64,000 bases of DNA from Loripinus fragilis (lineage: Eukaryota > Mollusca > Bivalvia > Lucinida > Lucinidae). The translations under genes and the position numbers were made by a program. This document shows positions 55,776 through 64,000 of the stretch, one piece after another. A model generated the notes under the pieces. The model was not told where the DNA came from, did not search any database, and worked only from the letters and a program-made list of their open reading frames with translations. The stretch's first letter is position 1. Every line of letters begins with the position of its first letter. The DNA lies in contig OZ026515.1 in NCBI GenBank assembly GCA_964019695.1, positions 77,305,144 through 77,369,143 on the forward strand. The letters are read 5' to 3'.

Positions 55776-55885
55776 ACAATAACAATGGATTTTGGCAGCT
55801 TTACTGTTAGGTGCCCGAAATTCAGCTGCTGATGTGATAGAAATGTCGATGTTACAATACAAAGTTGATATGTTTTACACATTGC

Positions 55886-56356
55886 TCAGGGCTCACCCTG
55901 TCATTAGCCATTGTAGCCATTTGCTACTAAAATGAAGTGTGGCTACAAATATATGTCATTGGCTTAAAGTGCAGACTATGTATTTAAGAAATTACAGTGT
56001 ATTTTTATAAGTATTTGTTTTTTCGAATATTGCTTTTAATATTCCTTCACTCTTTGTAAAACTGCCATTTTTTACTCTTCGGGTGCTGTATTTTTTTCAA
56101 TACCATCCAGGTGTCAAAAAGTTGGGATGCAGATCAGGTCCGACGTTTTGTCAGGCCTGATCTGAGACGAAAACTGTTTGCAAAGGTTATCAGCAGACAA
56201 CAAAAGTTGCCCCTAGTGGGCATGTTTTATACAAAACAACTTGTCGATACTTCTTCTTGCTAACACCTTGGCTAAAATTAATTTCGTTTGGCTCCAACTT
56301 TTTGCGTTTGGCTACAGTATTGGCCACAACAAATCTGAGCCAGGGTAAGCCCTGTT
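55886..56356. mobile_element. Inverted-repeat element with CAGGGCT(C/T)ACCCTG ends
   Basis: CAGGGCTCACCCTGTC at 55888 and GCCAGGGTAAGCCCTG at 56340 are inverted termini. ATTGTAGCCATTTGCTAC near the left and GGCTACAGTATTGGCCA near the right continue the pairing. No coding. It directly precedes the retrotransposon. Confidence 0.5.
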
Positions 56357-56428
56357 GATTTTGAAATACCAACTGTTTGATGTTGCTGTTGTTGTATAAA
56401 GACCTTTAATATTTCAAAGTTTTCAAAG

Positions 56429-58753
56429 CCATGGTTTAACTTCAGCTGTAGAAAAGCTAGAAATGTGTATCATATAGCCCGAAAATTATATAATAAAAAT
56501 AAATCAGAAACAAATAGAATTCGATTGAAACAAGTAAGTAAAGAATATAAATCTACCCTATATAAAAATCAGAAACAGTATAAAAATGTCAACATAAACA
56601 AACTGCGAAACCTAAAGACTTCAAATCCAAGAGAATATTGGCGAATTTTAAATTCCCACCAAACGAAACAGAAAACCGAGGCATGCTTAGACGATTTATA
56701 TAATTATTTTAAAAATATAAATGAATCTGGCCAAACAAGTAATGATCCAAATAATAAACCTACTTTTGATAGCCCAGAAAATCAAGAATTAAACGAGGAG
56801 CTTAATTTGCCAATCACTGAAGCTGAAATTCTTAAAGCAATAAATGGACTAAAATGCAACAAGTCGTCAGGGCTTGATGATATAAAAAATGAGCATATTA
56901 AAAACACATGTAATACTATGTTACCAATTTACTGTAAGCTATTCAACATTATTTTTGACACAGGTATCATACCAGAAAGTTGGTCATTAGGAACAATAAA
57001 ACCAATCTTTAAGAATAAAGGGGACCCAAAGCAGCCAGAGAACTATAGACCAATAACAATATTAAGCTGCTTTGGAAAGCTATTTACATCCGTTATCAAC
57101 AACAGGCTTAAAACATATGCAGACGAATATGGCGTCATTGACGACTGCCAAGCTGGGTTTCGTAAAAACTACTCAACTGCGGATAACATGTTCATCATCA
57201 AAAGTCTAATAGACATAGCCAGGGCAAGTAAAAAGAAACTTCATTGTTGTTTTATTGACTTTAAGCAAGCGTTTGACACAGTGTGGAGAGACGGGCTCTG
57301 GGGAAAACTTTTGCATTATCAGATCAATGGCAAGTGTTTTAAAATTATCAGAAGTATATATGAAAACATTAAGTCAAACGTTGAGGCAAACGGCAGCATG
57401 TCAGCTTTTTTCAAATGCTTATCGGGCCTCCGACAGGGGGAAAACATGTCTCCATTTCTTTTTTCAATGTTCTTAAATGACCTCAAGGGATTTCTGAGAG
57501 CACACAACGTAAATGGCATAACATGCAATATTGGATATGAAGATATCTCAGTCTATCTAAAAATTGTGATATTATTATTTGCCGACGACACGGTCTTATT
57601 TGCTGAGTCTGATCAGGAGCTGCAGTATGTTTTAGACCAGTTTCAAGAATATTGTGAAGAAATGAAACTAACGGTTAATGTCTCAAAAACAAAAATAGTA
57701 ATATTCACAAATTCCAGAAATAAAAACAACATCACTTATAAATTCAACGCAAGTACAATTGAAATAGTAGATGCATATAAATATCTTGGAATATATTTTG
57801 CCAAAAATGGATCATTTACTCTAGCTAAGAAAAATATTGCGGAGCAAGCAAACAAGGCCCTATTTTCCCTGTTACGGAAAGCAAGAAATCTAGACTTACC
57901 CTACGATATACAGTTAGATCTTTTTAATAAAATGATAAAACCTATACTGCTATATGGCTCTGAGATATGGGGCACAGGTAACTGTGACATCTTAGAGCGT
58001 GTCCAGTTGAAATTCTTAAAATACACATTCAAGTTAAAAAAGTCAACACCTTCACACATGATTTACGGAGAGCTTGGAATAATGCCCATCTCATCAGATA
58101 TCAAAACCCGATTTATTTCATTCTGGTGCAAACTCATAGAAAACTACGAAAACTTTAAGCTGTCTTCACATTTATACAAAGTAGTACATGCAATGCACGA
58201 ACACAAACATTTAAAATCAGCATGGATAGATAATATAAAACATCTGCTATGCTCATTAGGCTTCTCTGGTGTATGGTACACACAGAGCTTTATCAGTTCC
58301 AACTGGCTAATAAAGGCAACCAAACAAAAGATAAAAGACATATACATACAAGATTGGAATTCCACACTAAGCATCTCATCAAGCAGTAACAACTATAGAC
58401 TATTTAAAGACACTTTTGAAGCAAGTAGCTATATATCAACACTATCAACCTATATGTGTCGAAGATTTCTTGCTTTCCGAACACGGAATCATAGATTTCC
58501 GGTGGAAATCGGCCGATGGAGAGGGCAACCACTCCATGAACGTAAATGTAAATTTTGCTTAGACGATATAGGGGACGAGTACCATTACCTACTAACCTGC
58601 AGAAAGTTTACAGAGGAAAGAAAACGCTACATTAAGCCCTACTTTTTTGTTCACCCTAATACTATAAAATACCATGAAATTATGAATACCAAAAACCCAC
58701 AGCAATTGAAAAACTTATGCAAGTTTATTGATACAATTTTGAAGAATGTTTAA
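56429..58753 (+). CDS. Non-LTR retrotransposon reverse transcriptase ORF (5'-truncated)
   Basis: The protein copies its RNA into DNA at the insertion site. The frame is open through 56429 with KPWFNFSCRKARNVYHIARK, the linker that normally follows the endonuclease domain; the endonuclease itself is missing. An ATG-like start lies at 56465 (762 codons from there). In that numbering LPITEAEILKAINGLK is near residue 115, DFKQAFDTVWRDGLW near 265, SGLRQGENMSP near 320 and the catalytic FADD at 372-375. A C-terminal CKFC...H....C zinc-knuckle lies near 695-714. There are no internal stops over about 2.3 kb, so it is young. The clade is probably within the jockey/CR1/L2 group; not resolved by eye. 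Confidence 0.85.
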   Translation, partial: PWFNFSCRKARNVYHIARKLYNKNKSETNRIRLKQVSKEYKSTLYKNQKQYKNVNINKLRNLKTSNPREYWRILNSHQTKQKTEACLDDLYNYFKNINESGQTSNDPNNKPTFDSPENQELNEELNLPITEAEILKAINGLKCNKSSGLDDIKNEHIKNTCNTMLPIYCKLFNIIFDTGIIPESWSLGTIKPIFKNKGDPKQPENYRPITILSCFGKLFTSVINNRLKTYADEYGVIDDCQAGFRKNYSTADNMFIIKSLIDIARASKKKLHCCFIDFKQAFDTVWRDGLWGKLLHYQINGKCFKIIRSIYENIKSNVEANGSMSAFFKCLSGLRQGENMSPFLFSMFLNDLKGFLRAHNVNGITCNIGYEDISVYLKIVILLFADDTVLFAESDQELQYVLDQFQEYCEEMKLTVNVSKTKIVIFTNSRNKNNITYKFNASTIEIVDAYKYLGIYFAKNGSFTLAKKNIAEQANKALFSLLRKARNLDLPYDIQLDLFNKMIKPILLYGSEIWGTGNCDILERVQLKFLKYTFKLKKSTPSHMIYGELGIMPISSDIKTRFISFWCKLIENYENFKLSSHLYKVVHAMHEHKHLKSAWIDNIKHLLCSLGFSGVWYTQSFISSNWLIKATKQKIKDIYIQDWNSTLSISSSSNNYRLFKDTFEASSYISTLSTYMCRRFLAFRTRNHRFPVEIGRWRGQPLHERKCKFCLDDIGDEYHYLLTCRKFTEERKRYIKPYFFVHPNTIKYHEIMNTKNPQQLKNLCKFIDTILKNV

Positions 58754-58759
58754 GTATAC

Positions 58760-60290
58760 TGACCTGATAATTTTGTGTTATTATGTGTATTCAATATTGC
58801 AGTCAGTGTGAGGCGTAGAATCAAGTATGTCACGGTGGAAAATGTCTGCCCCTGACCATGCCTTCATGCCTACCATTGAGATATGTATGGCCAGGGACCG
58901 CCATGTTCAGCCGGAACATCGCTGTTTAACGAATGAAGGTCTACTTGCAAATAGTTTACATTATTTGGCCACGGCAAATGTATTAATTTATGCCATAACA
59001 TTAAATCCGCGTTTCCTAAAACCTGCTTTATATTTCATTTTCGATAAAGCAGGTGGCAGGAAAAGCATCATTGTTGACCATAAATTGACCAGCGCCAAGG
59101 GCTATCCTTGCTAGTACAAGGGTATCCTACGCGCGCTGGGTATATTTCATCACACGGTACTGTATTGTATTACCATTAACAGTAAAATTCGTTTATAACC
59201 ATTGGACGGCGAAATTTCGAACCCGTAGTGGGCTGGTGCCCATGCAGATTCGGAACTTCCCCATTCAGTGCATGTGGTCTCAATTTGGGCTGCGTATGTA
59301 TTCTCCATGTAAAATAGCTCCCAAAAATAGCATATTGCAGAGATAAGTTAATATTCTTATCTAAAAAAAAAACTGTATATGGTGTCCATATGGAGATTCG
59401 CATGAGAATTGCCACACCGAGGCAATGCTCACGGGCGTCCCCATTTTAGAGAATACGCTCATGCAGTGCAGTCCATTTCTCATTAATCGCCTAGCCTAAT
59501 ACACATTTCCACAAATACCACTGCACGAGAATTGTAAACCGCCAAGAGACGTGGCGCGTGATAAGGACCCGTGCCGAAATTGGATAAAAAAAATTCAAAG
59601 GCGATTGACTGCCAGTTCGTTCAACAAATGTCCCTTTACACGCGTCACAGCTCTGAGTTGGTGTAAGACTGGTTTCCAGTAGGCGGATCTAGCCGTACTA
59701 TTAATTGGGTAGAGTGCTGGCGATATTTATCGATGTATATTATTTCTGAATAGTGACTTAGATTGCATACCTTTTCATGATTGGGACACCAGCAATAACA
59801 TTTTCCCTTCTTTATATATAATACTTAATGTAAGAAGTAGTAGTCATGCCTGACCAGTCGATGTGATAAAGGTTGTAGAGGAAACACACATGAACGACTG
59901 ATGCATTCAAATACGGGTGCTAAATGAATATATCCTATACTACTGAAAAACTGAATAGGGTTACTACATTATATTTAGAAATAGTTGCTAACAGATTTTC
60001 TATCTGAAATAACATAGTTTTCGCTATAAATAAACAGTGCGAACCAAGTGGAGATGTCATACTGTGTGACGAATTATCTAGGCTCCCACTGTTCTACAAG
60101 CATAGACATTTGGCCGACAAAAACTTTTGCAGTATAGCACATATTCATATATTCACACGTATATGTATATTTACATATGTAAAACATATGCGTGAGTATA
60201 TGTGACGATCAACGTAGAAACTGAATCTTCATATTTTGAATACGGGAACAATCACGGACTCAATGAAAAAATAGTCCTCCCGAGGATAGA
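58760..60290. other. No gene seen; may include retrotransposon 3' UTR
   Basis: No exon-like segments. If the (TTTGTA) tail at 60445-60475 belongs to the retrotransposon at 56429, this would be its 3' UTR, but 1.5 kb is long for such elements and the link is unproven. Confidence 0.35.
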
Positions 60291-60298
60291 GCTAAATC

Positions 60299-60475
60299 CT
60301 ACGTTTCCATTTTCTTTTTCTTTTTTCTTTTTCCTTTTCTTTACTTCTAAAATCAACTCGCCACTTTGTTGTTGTTGTAAAAGTAAAATATGTATGTAAA
60401 ATTATGAACCTCATGCTGGTTACATTGTAATCCTGAGTGAATAAAGAATTTGTATTTGTATTTGTATTTGTAAAT
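60299..60475 (+). mobile_element. LINE- or SINE-type 3' end with (TTTGTA)n tail
   Basis: A pyrimidine tract (60303-60345), GTTGTTGTTGTAAAAGTAAA, then GAGTGAATAAAGAATTTGTA and three TTTGTA hexamers. Simple hexamer tails after AATAAAG are typical of CR1/L2-like elements. The tail stops 8 bp from the splice donor of the exon at 60484. Confidence 0.55.
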
Positions 60476-60483
60476 TATCTTAC

Positions 60484-60516
60484 CTGGCAAACCAAGGCTT
60501 ACTTCACCGTCATCAA
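60484..60516 (-). CDS. 33-base microexon of the right-hand minus-strand gene
   Basis: On the minus strand the acceptor is GTTGTGTTTTCACAG and the donor is TTGCCAG|GTAAGATAA, both strong. In the phase set by 62907-62979 it reads IDDGEVSLGLP and leaves one base, completed to Glu by the exon at 52560-52644. The length is a multiple of three, so skipping would keep frame. Confidence 0.6.
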
Positions 60517-60564
60517 CTGTGAAAACACAACAATAAATCTCACTGTATACGACGTGTAAATAAA

Positions 60565-60950
60565 CAAGTACATAAAATTGGACAAAACAAGTGTTTATAA
60601 AGAAGCAAATTGTATAGGACAAAGCGAGTGTTTACAAACAAGCAAATGACATTGGACAAAAACAAGAAAAAAACAATTACTATCTTGTCAGTTCATTGCA
60701 GCCTTGTTGTCACCTGTTGGAAAGGGGCTGACCTCTTTGCTCTCTTGTAAGTGATATTTTCTTGAGTTTTTTTGTCCTTTCACACATGGTTACCTAGGTT
60801 AAGTTTGGTACTTGGTTGTATCGATTCCTGATCTTCGCCTTCTTCCTTACTTTATAAACTGTAAGCAAATAACATTGGACAAAACAAGTGTTAAAATACA
60901 AACAAACAGTGTTTATAAACACGCAACAAAACAAGTGTTTATCAACATAT
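60565..60950 (+). repeat. Degenerate ATTGGACAAAACAAGTGTTTATAAA repeats
   Basis: ATTGGACAAAACAAGTGTTT and AAGCAAAT words recur at about 60576, 60613 and 60648, and again at about 60868 and 60925. Spacing is 35-40 bases, with a non-repetitive interruption at 60670-60840. Confidence 0.55.
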
Positions 60951-60959
60951 TAATTATAA

Positions 60960-62900
60960 GCAGTGATTACATGTCAAAGGTGCATGGCTAATCAAATAAC
61001 AGTCCTCAAATAAATAATAGATCCAGAAATAGTACTAATAATATTTCTTTATTTCCTCCAATAAGAAGAGTACTGTACATATGCAAAGGAACATTTATAA
61101 TGCAAAGTACAGTGGAATATAATAGATAACATGTATATGCAGTTTATACTAATGTTGTTCAAAAAGAAAGGTGACGCTGATAGTGTATGTACAGGCGAAA
61201 TTAATGTGCACACAAGCACCCTTTGCAAATGTGCAATAACTTGTACAATTACGCATGTGCGAAATTGTTCAATTAATTACGCATTCAGGAATAACTGCAT
61301 ATTCTCAAAGTTTCCAAAGTACAAAATAACCAAACGTATGTACAAAGTAAATATGTACACACGACTGTATACGTGTAAACAAAAAAGACAACTTGCGTTC
61401 TAAATACATATACAATTGCGGCTGTAACACTATCAATGTTACTAGTACATACTTTCATACGTTTGGACAAGATCGGTTCGGCGTCGACTTTATATCATCG
61501 ACGTAATATCTTGGGCCGTAATCTAGTGTGTGTACCTACTCACTTTTGACCATATTTGACCATTGACCAAATTGACCGTACGGACCTCCCTCGAGTAGCA
61601 GTTGGATCCGTTGGGTCTCGAGGGGGGTCCGTACCATTTCTAAGGAAACCAATACCCATTTATAATTTTCCAGGGGAGGGGGGTCCGGAGCCCCTGCTCC
61701 GCCTCTGGTTCTTCCAATGTTATACCGGTTTGCAAATCTTCGTGTCCACGTCCACGCAGGTATGGTGGAAGAAGAGATGAAACAGACAATCTCATCGGAA
61801 AGCTGTACAATTATAATGACAACACATATTACCATGTTCTCACGGGCTGTTCCGTATGTACAGAGACCAAGTTCTGATAGTTCACCTTACATTTTACACT
61901 AGTTCAGATTCAGTAAAAATAGTGCGTACAAATTCATGCTTTTATAAATGAAGCAATAGATTGCGAGACTCTGCAAGTTATTCCATTTAAAAATGACGTG
62001 TACTTCTTGCATGAATGAAGTGAGAGTAAAGGTACACTCATTTTAAAAAATCACACTATTTCTACGATATGAAATATTAAACAGTGACGTTATCAATTTA
62101 CGGTTTTGTTTGTTTGAAGATGTTACTGACTGCCGTGATTTAAGAAGAATAAGCCTCATAAGTCTTGTTTCGAAAGGACTTCGTTTTAACTACATAATAA
62201 CATAAGACAAACACTATTAGCAGCTTAATCACAGAAATCAGCTTAAAGCTTGCAATTTACATACATGCTCTGTATGCTTTATTATCAGCAACACGGCATT
62301 GAAATTGTCTGTGATTATCAAATCTCACCAGACGTCACTGTTCTTCTTTGGGAATTGAAAAAAAAAATAAGTTATCAAATTGATTTTTAAGCTTTCCCAT
62401 TTAAACCGGAAGTGTGCAGTAGTCGTGAAACTTTAATCGTCAAAAAGTGGACTAATCAAGTTCTTCTGCGTTTGACCTACAGTGTTCAGATAAAATAAAG
62501 TGCATTTAACCAGTTTAGCAGGAGCTACTGATGAATTTCAAAAATCTCGAAAAAAAATCTACAAATGCAATATTTTTGTTTTTAAAAATGCGTAAAAATC
62601 TACCCCAAGCAAAATTTCTATTGTTTGTTGTTGTTGCTTTTTTCAAGTCGGGTAGATCAGTTAGTAACCACTTACACTTCATTTTCATAAAAACTACACT
62701 CAAAACCTTTTTTTTTTCTTAAAAAATCGATTTTGCATTGTTTACCCAAAAACATTGGAGTAAAAGACAACTGTTTCAAAACACCGCTGAACTTTTGCCC
62801 ATTAAAATGCACATTATTGGGAAAAGTTCATTTCAATTTTATTAGCGTGTTGTCAGAAATAATGAGATTGAAAAGTGACCAATTAGAACTTGGTTCTGAT
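60960..62900. other. Probable intron; no gene seen
   Basis: Between two exons of the minus-strand gene. A GC-richer patch at 61560-61700 contains GGGGGGTCCGTACC and complementary GGTCCG words. Nothing protein-like with splice support. Confidence 0.35.
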
Positions 62901-62906
62901 ACTTAC

Positions 62907-62979
62907 TTTTCGGAGTGGAGTCATCCATCTTCTCAAACTCTGTATACAACAGGTCATCAATGGACATCTCTGAGACGAT
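62907..62979 (-). CDS. Internal coding exon of the right-hand minus-strand gene
   Basis: Acceptor CACTTATTTTAAG and donor CCGAAAA|GTAAGTATC on the minus strand. The 73 bases read IVSEMSIDDLLYTEFEKMDD then STPK, plus one base that the next exon completes to Ile. The entry is in phase 0, matching the exon at 63930. The AAG acceptor is slightly unusual but valid. Confidence 0.65.
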
Positions 62980-63351
62980 CTTAAAATAAGTGAATATGAG
63001 CCAGTTGTAAGTCAGTTGAGCTCAGTGACTTTCACATGCGTTGCTCTGTCAAACGTAACATTTACATTTACAATGTTGTTATATCGATAGGAGAGTTGCA
63101 ATGTTAATACACTGTAGTATTGGAAATATTTATTTTGCTATTGCATTACTTTTTTAACTTAGGGTTTTTTTACTTTAAATTGTTTTGATTTAAGTACAAA
63201 AGGGTGTTAAATGGCATTCAGATGTATGTATACGAAGCATTTCATCGTGTTGGACTTTCACAATGTTCTGATGCTTTTTTTAGTGCCATAACGAATTGGA
63301 CATATTCTACATGTATCCAGATAAGGAAATTTTATGAGCGTAAAATTGTAA

Positions 63352-63452
63352 TTATTTTCTTACCCATCAACTTAAACATATGTTTTGGGTGCTCAAAAGA
63401 ACCGTCTCAATTTTGAGTACCCACAACATATGTTTTGGATGAGAAATTATGC
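63352..63452. mobile_element. GTCTCA hairpin MITE, copy H
   Basis: TTAAACATATGTTTTGGGTG, CTCAAAAGAACCGTCTCAAT, TTTGAGTACCCACAACATAT and GTTTTGGATGAGAAATTATG. The closing half of the core is deleted. Confidence 0.65.
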
Positions 63453-63501
63453 CAATTTATTTACCATATATATACTTTTTGTTTTGTCTTTTGTCCTTTC
63501 T

Positions 63502-63607
<106 letters not shown>

Positions 63608-63834
63608 GCGGAGGAGAAGGTAGAGGGCTGGTGTACGGTGTGTGGTTGTGGCATTTCCTGCTCATACTAGCATACTTTCTATTCTTACTGAATTGAAAAA
63701 ATGCAGTGATGGATCCAGGGGTACGCTTCAACATCCTCCCACACCCCCACCCTAGTTTTAAATATCCTATGAAAATGAAAAAAATTGGTCTCAGTGATTT
63801 TTAAGAAAAAAATAAATAAAATCGGCAAAACGAA

Positions 63835-63873
63835 CCCCCCCCCCACACACACACACACACACATACACACACC
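63835..63873 (+). repeat. C run followed by (CA)n
   Basis: Ten C residues then about 14 CA dinucleotides with one interruption. Confidence 0.9.
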
Positions 63874-63929
63874 AGTATACATATGAACCCCCTTTCCAGA
63901 AATCCTAGATCCGCCCTTGAAATGCTTAC

Positions 63930-64000
63930 CCCGCCGATTATATCTAGAATTTCCTTAGTTTTAGGGTCATCAATAAATCGTATAGTTTCTTTAATAGCTA
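63930..64000 (-). CDS. Partial coding exon running off the window edge, minus strand
   Basis: Donor GGCGGG|GTAAGCATTTC in phase 0. The visible 71 bases encode AIKETIRFIDDPKTKEILDI then IGG, continuing beyond 64000. The amphipathic pattern suggests a helical (possibly HEAT/ARM-like) segment, but no family is recognised. It joins the exon at 62907-62979 in frame. Confidence 0.65.

Overview
The window reads as AT-rich animal nuclear DNA, most likely from a bivalve mollusc. Nothing looks prokaryotic: there are no operons, and coding sequence is confined to short exons with GT..AG borders separated by kilobases of repeats. The bivalve guess rests on repeat style: two tRNA-derived SINE families, GTCTCA hairpin MITEs, 'AGCTCACCTGA' inverted-repeat elements, a Tc1-type DD34E transposase relic and a Mutator-like transposase relic of the kind common in mollusc genomes. 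It is recognition by eye, not a database match.

Genes. Eight short minus-strand exons have good splice sites. Four lie at the right end (63930-64000, 62907-62979, 60484-60516, 52560-52644) and chain in perfect reading phase. Four lie at the left end (10441-10464, 7512-7611, 6260-6372, 2347-2439), the last carrying a stop codon. The phase at the end of the right group matches the start of the left group, so they may be one gene crossing the window with an intron of about 42 kb; two genes are also possible. The one phase break, between 7512-7611 and 6260-6372, implies an unseen exon of 3n+1 bases. The protein is not recognised. Inside the large interval, three phase-compatible plus-strand exons (28425-28600, 30087-30118, 30566-30687) mark a second gene or pseudogene; the third has an in-frame TAG. 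A possible minus-strand first exon (28189-28326) faces it.

Mobile elements. There is a 5'-truncated non-LTR retrotransposon with an intact reverse transcriptase ORF (56429-58753), a decayed LINE piece (36600-37075), a broken Tc1 transposase (14974-15830, minus), a Mutator-like transposase pseudogene split by a SINE (39521-40670, minus), and two inverted-repeat elements of the same length, 1142 bp, both ending in TATACT (3233-4374 and 52979-54120). Many hairpin MITEs and SINEs fill the rest, some with clear target-site duplications.

Tandem and structured repeats. 33.7-36.4 kb is a roughly 186-bp tandem array in which every unit carries the palindrome GTTGCCATGGCAAC, an ideal RFX-type X-box. 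17.5-19.6 kb and 26.3-27.4 kb hold a roughly 550-bp repeat in opposite orientations, each unit again with an X-box-like palindrome. 48.4-51.5 kb is a minisatellite changing from 53-bp units through a 156-bp higher-order repeat to homogeneous 51-bp units; long open frames there are by-products of a period divisible by three. Long hairpins lie at 43.46-44.21 kb, 33.0-33.25 kb and 20.33-20.49 kb. Stretches not listed are AT-rich sequence in which no gene or clear repeat was seen.
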